From: Begonia masoniana
Lineage: Eukaryota; Streptophyta; Magnoliopsida; Cucurbitales; Begoniaceae
NCBI GenBank assembly: GCA_022432975.1
Contig: CM039516.1
Coordinates: forward strand, 27,561,571-27,625,570
DNA length: 64,000 nt
Direction of reading: 5' to 3'
Shown here one piece after another: positions 1 through 10,545 of this stretch. The stretch's first letter is position 1; each line of letters starts with the position of its first letter. Below the pieces are notes generated by a model. That model saw only the letters and a program-made list of their open reading frames with translations. It did not search any database and was not told where the DNA came from. Position numbers and translations under genes: made by a program.

Positions 1-2244
1 AATTTTCGGAGATTAAACGCTATATTCCGAGTAATTACATTTCTCGTAATATAGAAGACGTTCTCGTAAAAATAGCAAACGAGGTCCGTTTTGCGAACGG
101 ATAGTTTTGTTAGATCCTAAATAATAAGTTGGACATATTGTTGAAATAAGGAAATTTGGTGAACCCGAATAGTTGGACGATTAACGAACCGAATGACGAA
201 ACGAATATAAAAACTATGGAAGGGCATTTTAGTAATTTGCAAAACCAAAATTTATAAAATTAACCAAAATCCCTTTTCTCTTCATTTCCTCTCTTCCTTC
301 GTGATTTCCAGAGAGCTTCTCTCTGCTCTCTCCCTCTGGTCGCCGACGCCGATCAACGATCCGACCTCCGTTCTCCTCCGTTTCTCTTCCGTTCTTCGTG
401 ATTCTTCATCCTCTCGCTACCCTAGGTATGAACCTACGATCTTAGAGTGTTTATTTTGATTTCTACGAAGTTTAAATAATTAGGGTTTCGATCGATTTTC
501 GTTAAAAACGCGAATTAGGGTTCGTAATTAATAGGTTAGCCGTGATTAGGTATATATTGAACGTATTGGACGTTATGTGACGAAGTTAAATCAATTTGTG
601 AAAATGTTATAAATTGGTTAATTTTCGGGTTTTAGGGCAAAACTCGTTAATTTGGATTACGGACTATCGAGCATTAATTGTTGGTTTAAATGCTTCGATT
701 AGTTAAGTTAAGATTTTAGGAAAATTCTTTAGTTAAGGTTTTGTTAAATTGGACGTTTAGGAGTTTAAACTAATTTTAACGAAAACTGTTGTAAATTGGC
801 TTAGGTGAACAAAGCTCCCTGACGGCTCTCGATTTGCTAAGGACTTCAGGTAAGTCTTCGCGACTTGTTTGGCCGATTGGCCTACACCATAGGATCTTTT
901 GTTGTTCGAGGAAATTGGAGAATTGTTTGTTTAAATGCTTTGGTTGGGTAGTTAGGATTAGTTCTTTTGTAGGTTATGCCTGAGTGTCTTGATGGTACGT
1001 ATGATGATTGATATGTTATGTTTATATCTGTTCATGCATCATAGTTTTAAAAACGTCATGAAAATGAATTTGAGCATAGTTTTCATGAAAAAGAAATGCA
1101 CGTAAAGGCAAGTAAAGTATCATGTAAACAACCCTCTGTATGTGGTTATCGGGGTGAGGTTCAGACCCGGCGTTCCGTGGTGAGCGGGTTTTCCTCCCTT
1201 CAGATGGTGTGGGCTGTCTAACCGCTTGACGGGCCCTAACCATCTGCCGAGTGAATAGACTTCGGTAACTAAAAGAATGTCATGGTGAGAATGAATGAAT
1301 GAATGAAAGAATGAATGAAATGCATGAGTGACGGTGTTATAAAAACTGCATAAACATGTTCATGCATAAGCATTCACGTAGACTTACTGAGCCTTAAGCT
1401 CACGACTTATATGTATGGTGTAGGTGATTACGAGCCAGGGGAAGATGAGATCCCTCCACCTGAGGCATGACACGGTTGACGGAGGATGGCCTGTGGTGGC
1501 GTGCTGTACAGTCGATGCGTTACCGACCCGTGGGGGAAGTAAATATGTGTTTTGAGGGTTATGGGACGTTATGGGCTGATGGGGGATATGTTAGAACTAT
1601 TTTAGGTTGTTTGAGACTGATTAGTTGATAGGTCACTGTTTTGATAAATAACTGTTTTGATAGATAACTATTTTCAGGTTTTATAACGTTTTGGAAAAGT
1701 CTAATTTTAAATATATCCATGCGATTTGTTTTCATAAAATGGTTTATAATGTGATACTCAGGGAGGTAATGAAATGGAATAAAAAGGGGCAGTGAAATGA
1801 ATGAAAAAGAGGGGAGAAGAGGTATGTTTCGCTCTCTGGAAACTTGAATTCCAGAGAGCAAAATGTTTGAAATCAGAGAAGGCAGGGAGCAGGGGTGCGG
1901 CGCCCGTGCGCTGCATGAGGCAGCGATCGCGCGCTGCCATCATGCAGCGCCTGATCGCTGCATTATGCAGCGATCGTGCGCTGCATATTGGCAGCGCAGC
2001 AGCGATCGTGCGCTGCTCACGCAGCGCCTGATCGCTGCGGTTCTTCCACGGGCAGGATTTACAATCCTGCCCTCCCATTATTTTATTTAATAAATTGTTA
2101 TAAAAATAGTTTTAATTAAATAGTTTTAATTGTTTTAAATGTTTTATTAAATAGATTTCAAATTATTTTCTGCATAAACACTAGGTATAAAATAAAATGA
2201 AAAATAATTAGGAAAAAATTGGGTACAGTCATAGGGTCGTGACA
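1..2244 (+). repeat. LTR X (family A Gypsy LTR), 5' end beyond window
   Basis: This is the 3' part of a long LTR that ends in GGGTCGTGACA at 2244. Bases 1 onward align by eye with LTR 11 from about 62470 and with the reverse complement of the LTR at 15949-18280, so roughly the first 155 bp lie left of the window. It contains a CT-rich leader (about 275-425), a CTAG|GTATGA donor at 425/426, a 45-nt segment at 805-849 followed by GTAAGT, an acceptor-like TGTAG at 1423, an AATG microsatellite (about 1288-1320), a stem-loop near 1831-1860 and GCAGCGATCG-type palindromes (1915-2040). It interrupts the 5' LTR of Gypsy-1; the expected TSD is GGTAT (2245-2249). It could be a solo LTR or the 3' LTR of an element lying to the left. 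Confidence 0.8.
805..849 (+). other. Exon-like 45-nt segment in LTR X
   Basis: The segment is preceded by GGCTTAG and followed by GTAAGTCTTC, so both splice consensus sites are present. It is equivalent to the 44-48-nt segments found in every other long Gypsy LTR of this window. That it is spliced is inferred only. Confidence 0.45.
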
Positions 2245-2651
2245 GGTATGCAGGAAAGAAGAAGAAAGAAAATAAAGGGAGGGGAGCCGAGCTCTCTGGA
2301 AAAATTCCAGAGAGCTTGGCGATCGATCGCCTCTTTCAGGCGATCGATCGGCTCCCCTCTTTGGTCGCGCCCCGGCGATCGCTAGGCAAAATGATCGATC
2401 GCCCTTGCATTTAGGGGACGATTGTCTTTTTTTTGCCCCTGTTTTGTCTGTTTCCGCTGCTTCATATGTTTTTAACTTTTAATTAAGTTTTCTTTTAATT
2501 GTTTTAAAGTTTTATTAAGTGGTTATTAAAATAGATTCGAACGTTTTAACAATTTGGTTTCCGATCTAAATTTCGCTTAAATGCAATTAAAGTCTATTAG
2601 GATTAAAAAAAATAATCCGAGAAAATTAGGATATGGTTAAGGGTCACTACA
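2245..2651 (+). repeat. Gypsy-1 5' LTR, 3' remnant
   Basis: This stretch matches 27241-27687, the end of the Gypsy-1 3' LTR, including the CTCTCTGG..CCAGAGAG stem, the CGATCGATCG cluster and the terminal GGTCACTACA. It lies directly before the primer binding site. The rest of this LTR is left of LTR X and outside the window. It lacks a short GATCGATC-rich segment that is present in the 3' copy (about 27400-27430). Confidence 0.85.
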
Positions 2652-2655
2652 ATTA

Positions 2656-2667
2656 TGGTATCAGAGC
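2656..2667 (+). other. Primer binding site, Gypsy-1
   Basis: TGGTATCAGAGC lies 4 bp after the LTR end. It is complementary to the 3' end of plant initiator methionine tRNA, the usual primer of chromoviruses. Confidence 0.9.
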
Positions 2668-2738
2668 CCCCGGGTTTCAAAACCAGTTCTGTAGACTTCT
2701 CGACTTCACAGCCACTACGAGGACATCCTTCCTTAACT

Positions 2739-2812
2739 GTAAGTACATTCTATTTATTTCTTTGTTTTTGTTTCTTAGGATTATTTGTTTTGATTTTTAT
2801 AGGAATTGTAAC
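2739..2812 (+). other. Putative leader intron of Gypsy-1
   Basis: CT|GTAAGTAC at 2739 is followed by a T-rich tract and TTTTATAG ending at 2812; an alternative acceptor is TTTCTTAG at 2778. A similar donor-to-acceptor interval lies between primer site and gag in Gypsy-5 and in elements 2, 3 and 10. The Cassandra array is inserted 4 bp downstream of the acceptor. Splicing is inferred. Confidence 0.45.
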
Positions 2813-2816
2813 GACC

Positions 2817-3114
2817 CCTTTTCCCAGTAAGATATTGTCCGCTCTGGGGATTGGGTCGTAGCCCAATATCCTCCTCTCACGGCTTTGCTTGGCAAGAACT
2901 TCCCAGAAGGTCACCCAACCTGGAATTGCTCTCGCCGAAGCACTTTTAACTTCGGAGTTCTTCTGGGATCCGTTGCAAATTGTGCTCCAAAACGCGTCTT
3001 ACTATGTTGAGAGGGTCTCTTTACATATGTTTCATTTCCACATACTTTCCCAAGCGATGTGGGATTGTGACGACCCTCTATTCGTATACATACTTACCAA
3101 TTCGGGTCATCACA
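2817..3114 (-). repeat. Cassandra LTR 1 (shortened)
   Basis: This 298-bp LTR lacks the segment containing GTACGTCCGC that the other copies carry. Its 5S-like domain lies at 2891-2971. Confidence 0.88.
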
Positions 3115-3185
3115 ATCACCCCCGCTCGGGGGCCCAACGTCCTCGTTGGCCACATTTTCGGTTGGGTACAAGTTCTGATACCATT

Positions 3186-3562
3186 TGTAACGACCCCTTT
3201 TCCCAGCAAGATATTGTCCTCTCTGGGGATTGGGTCGTAGCCCAATATCCTCCTCTCACGGCTTTGCTTGGCAAGAACTTCCCAGAAGGTCACCCAACCT
3301 GGAATTGCTCTCGCCGAAGCACTTTTAACTTCGGAGTTCTTCTGGGATCCGTTGCAAATTGTGCTCCAAAACGCGTCTTACTATGTTGAGAGGGTCTCTT
3401 TACATATGTTTCATTTCCACATACTTTCCCAAGCGATGTGGGATTGTGACGACCCTCTCCTTATGACCCGTCACCTTCCGGTTCGCCCGCGCGGACGTAC
3501 CACCATCCGAGTTCCGGTTCGTGCAGCCATCGTATACATACTTACCAATTCGGGTCATCACA
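3186..3562 (-). repeat. Cassandra LTR 2
   Basis: 377-bp LTR with a 5S-like domain at 3270-3350. It shares the derived GCTTGGCAAGAAC variant with LTRs 1 and 3. Confidence 0.9.
3270..3350 (-). promoter_or_regulatory. 5S-rRNA-like Pol III promoter domain in a Cassandra LTR
   Basis: Read on the minus strand, the domain starts GGATCCCA, then has GAACTCCGAAGTTAA (A-box region), GGCGAGAGCAATTCC (intermediate element) and GGTTGGGTGACCTTC (C-box region). This is the order found in plant 5S rRNA genes. It is a promoter relic, not a functional 5S gene: the first third of 5S is missing and the 3' end diverges. Equivalent domains lie at 2891-2971, 3723-3803, 4171-4251, 41099-41179, 41547-41627 and 54560-54640. 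Confidence 0.85.
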
Positions 3563-3633
3563 ATCACCCCCGCTCGGGGGCCCAACGTCCTCGTTGGCCA
3601 CATTTTCGGTTGGGTACAAGTTCTGATACCATT

Positions 3634-4015
3634 TGTAATGACCCCTTTTCCCAGCAAGATATTGTCCTCTCTGGGGATTGGGTCGTAGCCCAATATCCTC
3701 CTCTCATCTCACGGCTTTGCTTGGCAAGAACTTCCCAGAAGGTCACCCAACCTGGAATTGCTCTCGCCGAAGCACTTTTAACTTCGGAGTTCTTCTGGGA
3801 TCCGTTGCAAATTGTGCTCCAAAACGCGTCTTACTATGTTGAGAGGGTCTCTTTACATATGTTTCATTTCCACATACTTTCCCAAGCGATGTGGGATTGT
3901 GACGACCCCCTCTTTACGACCCGTCACCTTCCGGTTCGCCCGCGCGGACGTACCACCATCCGAGTTCCGGTTCGTGCAGCCATCGTATACATACTTACCA
4001 ATTCGGGTCATCACA
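3634..4015 (-). repeat. Cassandra LTR 3
   Basis: 382-bp LTR with a 5S-like domain at 3723-3803. It carries an extra 5-bp TCTCA/CTCAT duplication near 3700-3712. Confidence 0.9.
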
Positions 4016-4086
4016 ATCACCCCCGCTCGGGGGCCCAACGTCCTCGTTGGCCACATTTTCGGTTGGGTACAAGTTCTGATACCATT

Positions 4087-4463
4087 TGTAATGACCCCTT
4101 TTCCCAGCAAGATATTGTCCTCTCTAGGGATTGGGCCGCAGCCCAATATCCTCCCCACACGGCTTTGTTTGGCGAGAACTTCCCAGAAGGTCACCCAACC
4201 TGGAATTGCACTCGCCGAAGCACTTTTAACTTCGGAGTTCTTATGAAATCCGTTGCCAATTGTGCTCCAAAACGCGTCTTACTATGTTGGGAGGGTCTTT
4301 TTACATATGTTTCATTTCTACATACTTCCCCAAGCGATGTGGGATTGTGACGACCCCCTCTTTACGACCCGTCACCTTCCGGTTCGCCCGCTCGGACGTA
4401 CCGCCATCTGTGTTCCGGTTCGTGTAGCCATCATACACATACTTACCAATCCAGGTCATCACA
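4087..4463 (-). repeat. Cassandra LTR 4
   Basis: 377-bp LTR with a 5S-like domain at 4171-4251. It has GTTTGGCGAGAAC like the Cassandra copies at 41 kb, so it keeps the presumed ancestral state, while LTRs 1-3 share derived changes. Confidence 0.9.
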
Positions 4464-4480
4464 GGAATTTTATAAAAAAA

Positions 4481-5460
4481 ATGGTTCGAGGAAAAGATCC
4501 TAGAGACGACGCCTTAGACAGACTTATGGAATTGCTGGACCGTCAGTCTCAGCACATGGACCGTCAGGCCAAACAAATTGAGAGCTTAGTGAACAGAGAG
4601 AGTCAGAGGGCCCCAGATTTGGTGGTTCCTAATAATCAGGGTATGCAGAAATTCCAAAGCCTACGCCCTCCAGTATTCGACGGCCGATCATCGGATCCAA
4701 CGGTTGCTTAGGAATGGATCAGTGTGATGGAGGATATGTTAGGGTATGCAGAGGTGGGGAACGGGAGCAAGGTGGCCTGTGTCACCTTCCATTTGGCGTT
4801 AGATGCCCGTTTCTGGTGGGATTCGATCAAGTTGACAACAGATGTATCAGTTATGACTTGGGAACGGTTCAAGACCATATTCTTCGACAAGTATTTCAGC
4901 CGTACTGTGAGAGTGGCAAAGAGGAACGAGTTGACGCAACTGAAGGAGACAGGTTTAGTTGCGGATTATATAAGGAAGTTTGAAGCCCTATCGAGATTTG
5001 CACCGCGCCTAGTAAGTGATAATGAAGACAAGGTGCATCAGTTTATGGAAGGGCTAAACCCAGAGATCCAGATGAACATTGTTGTGTTAGGTATTATAGA
5101 CGTGCCCTATTCTGATATTACAGCTAGAGCTCTGGACTTCGAGGCTGCCAGGGCGATTTGTGTTAGGCCAAGGGAGCCAGCTAAGGGCTTCTTCTGTGAG
5201 ATCCGTCCTCAGTCACAGAACCGAGGTTGGCAACAAAAAGTACAACAGCCCCCGTAGCAACAAAGGGGTGTGAAGAGGCCTTTGGAGGGAGGCAACGATC
5301 GAGACAAGGGCAAGCAAGTACAAGGGACTCCACAGATACCTTGGTGCCCAAAATGTCAGCGAGAGCACAACAGTGAGTGCTGAGTTGGCACTAATAAATG
5401 TTACAGATGTGGTGAAGTCGGCCATTTTGTCAGAGATTGCCAAAAGCCGGGCCGAGATCA
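4481..5460 (+). pseudogene. gag: Gypsy-1 gag (decayed)
   Basis: The nucleocapsid/capsid polyprotein packages element RNA in cytoplasmic particles. The start at 4481 (MVRGKDPRDD) matches the gag start of element 2 (20872, minus). The capsid part includes FWWDSIK and FFDKYFSRTVR; two zinc knuckles follow: CPKCQREHNSEC (about 5348-5380) and CYRCGEVGHFVRDC (5399-5440, CX2CX4HX4C). In-frame stops lie at about 4709 (GAG to TAG), 5255 (apparent CAG to TAG) and 5381 (apparent CGA to TGA), so the copy is dead. The start codon is 13 bp downstream of the Cassandra array, which therefore lies entirely within the leader. Confidence 0.9.
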
Positions 5461-5461
5461 G

Positions 5462-5900
5462 TTGGGCGGAGACCAGAAGAGGGTTATGCCAAGGATCTTT
5501 GCCTTTATCGAGCCTGGTGATATTGACGACAAGACTCAGCCTTCTGTGATAGCAGGTACTGTATTAATTATTGGCGTAGCTGTATTTTCTTTGATAGACA
5601 CGGGGGCTACACACTCTTTTGTTTCCACTACCTGTGTGTCTAGATTGAGGCTCGTGCCTGAGTTAGCAGAATGCGAATACAGTGTGATGCTACCTTCAGG
5701 AGAGCGTATGCAGTAAGGTCATGTTGTTCCGGGCAATAATGTCTCTGTTGGGAACAGTACCCTCTATGCTTGCCTGATTGTTGCGGGCATAGTGATCTAC
5801 GATCTTATTTTGGGGATGGACTGGCTATCACAACGCTTCGCCACCATCGATTGTCGATCCGGGATTGTGACCTTTCGAACCTCGGATAAAGTCGAGTTTT
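5462..5900 (+). pseudogene. Gypsy-1 aspartic protease region
   Basis: The retropepsin cleaves the Gag-Pol polyprotein. The active-site motif [10 protein letters not shown] is present (DTG at 5597-5605), followed downstream by DLILGMDWL (about 5798-5824), a conserved block of Gypsy proteases. An in-frame TAA at about 5714 (apparent CAA to TAA) breaks the frame between the two. It lies between gag and reverse transcriptase, the normal Gypsy order. Confidence 0.88.
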
Positions 5901-6039
5901 CTTATCAGGTGATGAACAGATTGAGCAGATCGCCTATCTCTTATTCCATGAAGATCAACGAGCAGTTTAAAGGTGAGTGCTCTATTTATATGGCCATAGT
6001 AGTTGATATTCGGTTGCTTAGCGGAGTAAAGCCGAGCGA

Positions 6040-6930
6040 CATTCCTATAGTCAGAGAATTCTCTGAGATATTCCTGGACGATCTTCCCGGATTACCGCCG
6101 GACAGGGAGATCGAGTTTGTTATTGATGTATATCCAAGCACCGTGCCAGTGTCTAAGAATCCATATAGATTGGCGCCTGCAGAATTGAAAGAGCTAAAGA
6201 CTCAGCTTGAGGAGTTGCTGGATAAAGGTTTCATCCGACCCAATTTCTCACCCTAGGGTGCGCCCATTCTATTCATCAAGAAGAAAGACGGGACTCTCAG
6301 GATGTGTGTGGATTAAGAGAGCTGAATAAGCTTACTGTGAAGAATAAGTATCCACTGCCCCGGATCAATGATTTATTTGATCAACTACAGGGTGCCCGAG
6401 TGTTTTCTAGAATTGACCTACGCTCGAGTTATTATCAGTTGAAGGTTCGGAAGGAAGACATTCAGAAGACGGCATTCCGAACGAGGTACGGGCATTATGA
6501 GTTCTTTGTTATGTCTTTTGGACTTACTAATGCCCCTGCAGCGCGTTTATGGATTTAATGAACCGAGTCTTCAAGGAGTACCTGGACAAATTCGTTAGTG
6601 TTTTCATCGACGATATTCTGATTTATTCTAAGACGAAGGAGGGGCATGAAGAGAAATTGCAGATTATTCTAGGAATTTTGCAATGACACCAGCTATATCC
6701 AAAGTTCTCCAAGTGTGAGTTATGGCTGGATCGGGTTAGTTTTCTCGGCTATATTATATCACAGGAAGGGGTTTCTGTAGATCCGAGCAAGATTCAGGTG
6801 GTAAGAGAATGGCCACAGCCTAAAAATGTGCGTGAAGTACGTGGATTTCTTGGGTTGGCTCGCTATTATCAGAAATTCATAAAGGGATTTTCAAAGATTG
6901 CAATTCCTCTTTCACGCTTGACTCAGAAAA
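6040..6930 (+). pseudogene. Gypsy-1 reverse transcriptase
   Basis: The reverse transcriptase copies element RNA into cDNA. Visible blocks are [68 protein letters not shown] and the catalytic FIDDIL (FIDD at 6603-6614). Lesions include TGG to TAG near 6254, a one-base frameshift near 6314, a two-base insertion near 6541 and a TGA near 6684. The sequence is of Tekay/Del chromovirus type and very close to Gypsy-5. Confidence 0.9.
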
Positions 6931-6934
6931 ACGA

Positions 6935-7420
6935 AAAGATTATATGGTCGGCTGCTTGTAACAACAGTTTTATGGAGTTGAAGCATAAGTTGACCACAGC
7001 TCTAGTTCTAAGGCTACCTCTCAAAGGCATGAGATTCAGTATATATTGTGATGCGTCTGGAGTTGGGCTTGGGTGCATGCTTATGCAGGAAGGCAGGGTG
7101 ATTGCTTATGCTTCTAGACAGTTGAAGCCGTACGAGCAGAATTATCCTACGCACGACCTGGAGTTAGCAGTCGTGGTCTTCGCACTAAAAATTTAGAGGC
7201 ATTACTTATATGGGCAGCAGCGCGAGATATTTTCAGACCACAAGAGCTTGAAATATTTGTTTACACAGAAGGAGCTTAATATGCGGCAAAGAAGGTGGCT
7301 TGAGTTTGTCAAAGATTATGAGTTTGAGATCAAGTACCACCCAGGAAAGGCGAACAAGGTTGCTGATGCTTTGAGTCGAATGCCTTCTGCGAGTCAGCCT
7401 TCACTTTCAGTGATGTCGGT
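6935..7420 (+). pseudogene. Gypsy-1 RNase H
   Basis: RNase H degrades the RNA strand of the RNA:cDNA hybrid. Blocks are [13 protein letters not shown] (first Asp at 7050-7052), [43 protein letters not shown] and [13 protein letters not shown] to TAG at about 7193 interrupts it. Confidence 0.9.
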
Positions 7421-7599
7421 TACACTGCGGTCTGAGATTGAGAAGTTTGATGTGGAGATTGTGGCAGAGTTGTCCAGTATGCTCACCAACATTTCTCTCA
7501 GGCCGACCATTCTGGATAAGATACGTGAAGCTCAGCAGAAAGATATGGAGTGTGAGGAGCTTCAGTTGAGCATGACATCTAGAGACAGATGACGGTCTT

Positions 7600-8328
7600 C
7601 TGAAGTTCAGGGATAGGTTGTACGTGCCTAACGATGAGGAACTGAATAAAGAAATATTGGCCGAAGCATATTCTTCAGCTTATTCTATGCACCCGGGAAG
7701 TACCAAGATGTACCGAGATTTAAAACAACACTTTTGGTGGCCGAACATGAAGAGGGAAGTTGCGAAATATGTTGAAACCTGTTTAGTTTGTCAACAGGTT
7801 AAGGCGGAACACCAGAGGCCGGCCGGAACATTACAGCCACTGCCGATTCCGGAGTGGAGATCTCCATGGATTTTATTGTGGGGCTCCCGAGTACGACGAA
7901 AGGGCATGACGGCATCTGGGTGATTGTGGACCGATTGACAAAGTCAGCTCACTTTTTATCTGTGAAGATGACGTCTTCTATGGATCAGCTCGCTGAGCTT
8001 TATGTGCAGGAGGTTGTTAGACTGCATGGAGTGCCAGTTTCTATTGTCTCAGACAGAGATCCAAGATTCACTTCTAAGTTCTGGAAGAGTCAACACAAAG
8101 CAATGGGAACTCAGCTAAATTTCAGCATGGCATTTCATCCTCAGACTAATGGTCAGACAGAGAGGACGAATCAGATTCTGGAGGATATGCTCAGAGCTTG
8201 TGTGTTGGAATTTTAGGGATCGTGGAGCAAGTATTTGCCACTGATCGAGTTCTCTTACAATAACAGCTTCCAAGCTACCATCGGTATGGCTCCGTACGAG
8301 GCTTTGTATGGGAACAAGTGTAGGTCTC
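7600..8328 (+). pseudogene. Gypsy-1 integrase, zinc and catalytic domains
   Basis: Integrase joins cDNA to the host chromosome. The HHCC zinc motif is complete (His at 7690 and 7729, Cys at 7780 and 7789). The catalytic triad is visible: Asp at 7869 (SMDFIVGLP), Asp at 8052 (IVSDRDPRF) and Glu at 8160, with exactly 35 residues between the last two (D,D35E). A TGA lies near 7590, a frameshift lies near 7850, and a TAG near 8214 (apparent CAG to TAG) interrupts it. The reading is split at 8328 by the solo LTR and resumes at 10546. Confidence 0.9.
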
Positions 8329-8761
8329 TGATAAGTGTGTATTTTACACACTTATTTATACTTTTTACACTTAATTTGATAAATTTATCTCAAGTGTTTG
8401 AACGAATTTGATGTATTTTGTGTAAGTCTGCAGAAAATTTAATTAAAACAGGAAAGATCTACAAATTTGGATCGATATCTACATGCCAGCCAGCAAATAA
8501 AAGAGATCGCCTATCAATCTACAAAGTTGGAAAGATCTTCAAAGTTGGAAAGATCTTCAAATTTGGAAAGATCAATTAATTTAATCTCCGCCGTTTACCT
8601 AAAGTAGGAACGAATCAAGCCGTTGATTTAAAGAGAGATAAAGAATTAAATAAAAAAAAAAAGACAAAAGGCAGCAGAGAATGTTTGGAAAGAAATTAAA
8701 TCCGTGGATCGACTGAAAGGAAAGAAAACATTAAATAACCTAAAACAGAGCAGCGAGCAGT

Positions 8762-8871
8762 GAGCGATTTTGGAAAGATTCTGATTCGGCGAAGGAAGCT
8801 TTCAACGCAGAGATTCGGATTCGGCTATATTTCCAGAGAGGAGTGGATTCTGGGCATCGAGCGATATTTTC
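8762..8871 (+). repeat. Flanking direct repeat of the minisatellite, copy 1
   Basis: About 110 bp (GAGCGATTTTGGAAAGATTC to GGGCATCGAGCGAT) recurs almost exactly at about 9365-9472, so the minisatellite lies between two direct repeats. Confidence 0.9.
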
Positions 8872-9362
8872 GCAGCAGCTCCGGCGAGATTGAAGGGCAT
8901 TCTCTGGAGGTGATTTTCGCAGCAGCTCCGGCGAGATTGAAGGGCATTCTCTGGAGGTGATTTTCGCAGCAGCTCCGGCGAGATTGAAGGGCATTCTCTG
9001 GAGGTGATTTTCGCAGCAGCTCCGGCGAGATTGAAGGGCATTCTCTGGAGGTGATTTTCGCAGCAGCTCCGGCGAGATTGAAGGGCATTCTCTGGAGGTG
9101 ATTTTCGCAGCAGCTCCGGCGAGATTGAAGGGCATTCTCTGGAGGTGATTTTCGCAGCAGCTCCGGCGAGATTGAAGGGCATTCTCTGGAGGTGATTTTC
9201 GCAGCAGCTCCGGCGAGATTGAAGGGCATTCTCTGGAGGTGATTTTCGCAGCAGCTCCGGCGAGATTGAAGGGCATTCTCTGGAGGTGATTTTCGCAGCA
9301 GCTCCGGCGAGATTGAAGGGCATTCTCTGGAGGTGATTTTCGCAGCAGCTCCGGCGAGATTG
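8865..9362 (+). repeat. 47-bp minisatellite, 11 copies, inside the solo LTR
   Basis: A 47-bp unit (containing CAGCAGCTCCGGCGAGATTG and GGGCATTCTCTGGAGG) repeats head to tail. The CCGGCG word recurs at 8881, 8928, 8975 and so on to 9351, exactly every 47 bp. The copies are essentially identical, so expansion is recent. Two more partial units lie at about 9636-9705. Because 47 is not a multiple of 3, all frames cycle, giving long spurious open frames on the minus strand. Confidence 0.95.
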
Positions 9363-9364
9363 AA

Positions 9365-9472
9365 GAGCGATTTTGGAAAGATTCTGATTCGGCGAAGGAA
9401 GCTTTCAACGCAGAGATTCGGATTCGGCTATATTTCCAGAGAGGAGTGGATTCTGGGCATCGAGCGATTGGG
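9365..9472 (+). repeat. Flanking direct repeat of the minisatellite, copy 2
   Basis: Near-exact copy of 8762-8871. It is followed by a diverged GC-rich stretch (9473-9630) and two further partial 47-bp units. Confidence 0.9.
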
Positions 9473-10545
9473 CATTCTCTGGCGGCGATCTACAGAGCAG
9501 CGAGGAGGGCGATTTTCAGGGGGTATTCAGAATTCTGCAAGGGGGATTTCTGGCGAGCTGCGATTTTAAGAGGTGGCTGTCGGTCTTCGGCGTTGGGCGA
9601 TTTTGGCGAGCGAGGCCGGCGATTCTGGCGCGTAGCAGCTCGGCGAGATTGAAGGGCATTCTCTGGAGGTGATTTTCGCAGCAGCTCCGGCGAGATTGAA
9701 GAACGACTTCGTTGACTGAACAGTGGCAAAGAGAAGTTTTAATATTCAGAATAGTTTTATTTCTTTTCTTTAACTTTTATTTATGAACACCATTATCTTT
9801 ATTATTATTATTTATGTTTTCTATTATAATAGCATGAACTAATCTTTTCCACTAGGGCTACGATGTAGCCATACGATGTTTGTTTTTAATTTCTTCGTTT
9901 AATTATATTTATTGAGTATTTCTTGCACTACTGTTGGCGCATTTAATTTCTGTTCTTAAAGCCTGTAAATTTCTGGCCAATCTTTACTTGATTTTTGGGG
10001 TGTTTTGAGACTGAGAGGTGATAAATACCCGAGCACTAAAATTAATGTCATGAATATGCGTAGGCTAGAGATAGTTACGGTATTTGTGTGATCACTGTGA
10101 TTTCTTGATTTATTTGTATTTGATTAATGTAGGATTTGAGACTGAGAAGTGATAACCCATTAATCAGATAAACTACGCAATACTTGAGAGAGATTGTACT
10201 AGAATTTAGTGAAATCGATCATCAACATAGGAAGAATATTTATGAATATAATTGCGAAGGACAGAAATAAATATTGTCTTGGTGAAATCGTAGTACCTAG
10301 GTTTTTATTAACTTGATTTAATCTCAGTTTATTTGTTGCTCTATTTTATCTTAGTTTATTTTAATTATTCTAATTGTTTAATTTAATTTCAATCCTTGAA
10401 AACCATAAAAACGTGTGTTCAATTTAGAATTAAGATAATTATTTCGATTATTAATTACAAGTCCTCGTGGGTTCGACACTCTCTTTATCACTATATTACT
10501 TGTTGCGACTCGTACACTTGCGAACATATTTTGCACAACAGTCTC

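Larger units (their letters stand above)
2817..4463 (-). mobile_element. Cassandra-type TRIM array: four LTRs, three internal domains
   Basis: Four direct LTR copies (2817-3114, 3186-3562, 3634-4015, 4087-4463) are separated by three internal domains of about 71 bp. On the minus strand each unit reads LTR (TGTGATGACC..GTTACA), primer site (TGGTATCAGA), a short spacer, then a G-rich polypurine tract. The array is flanked by a 5-bp TSD, GGAAT (2812-2816 and 4464-4468), so it occupies a single insertion site in the Gypsy-1 leader. Each LTR carries a 5S-rRNA-like domain, the hallmark of the Cassandra family. There is no coding capacity; such elements are mobilised in trans. LTR 1 lacks about 79 bp of the region before the LTR tip. 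Confidence 0.92.
8329..10540 (+). mobile_element. Solo LTR, Athila/Tat-like Ty3/Gypsy
   Basis: This 2212-bp insertion starts TGATAAGTGTG and ends TTTTGCACAACA. It is flanked by the 5-bp TSD GTCTC (8324-8328 and 10541-10545) and sits in the Gypsy-1 integrase. TG..CA ends, a 5-bp TSD and no coding sequence indicate a solo LTR. The 3' part (CTCGTGGGTTCGACACTCTC, then CACTTGCG) resembles the LTR ends of plant Athila/Tat-lineage elements, from general knowledge of these families. Internally it carries a 47-bp minisatellite and a larger duplication, listed separately. Confidence 0.75.

Noticed and set aside
1288..1320. AATG microsatellite as a functional element
   Set aside because: A short simple repeat in LTR X; nothing links it to function.
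2891..2971. Functional 5S rRNA gene
   Set aside because: The first part of 5S is absent, the unit lies in Cassandra LTRs with TSDs, and there is no T-rich terminator placed as in genomic 5S repeats.
3268..4350. 360-codon open frame, and the similar minus-strand frame at 41000-41734
   Set aside because: They run through Cassandra LTRs and 5S-like domains of known non-coding elements. The protein simply repeats with the LTR unit.
8740..9408. 222-codon open frame on the minus strand, and two overlapping ones
   Set aside because: It is produced by the 47-bp minisatellite: 47 is not a multiple of 3, so a stop-free unit opens every frame. No domain; it lies inside a solo LTR.
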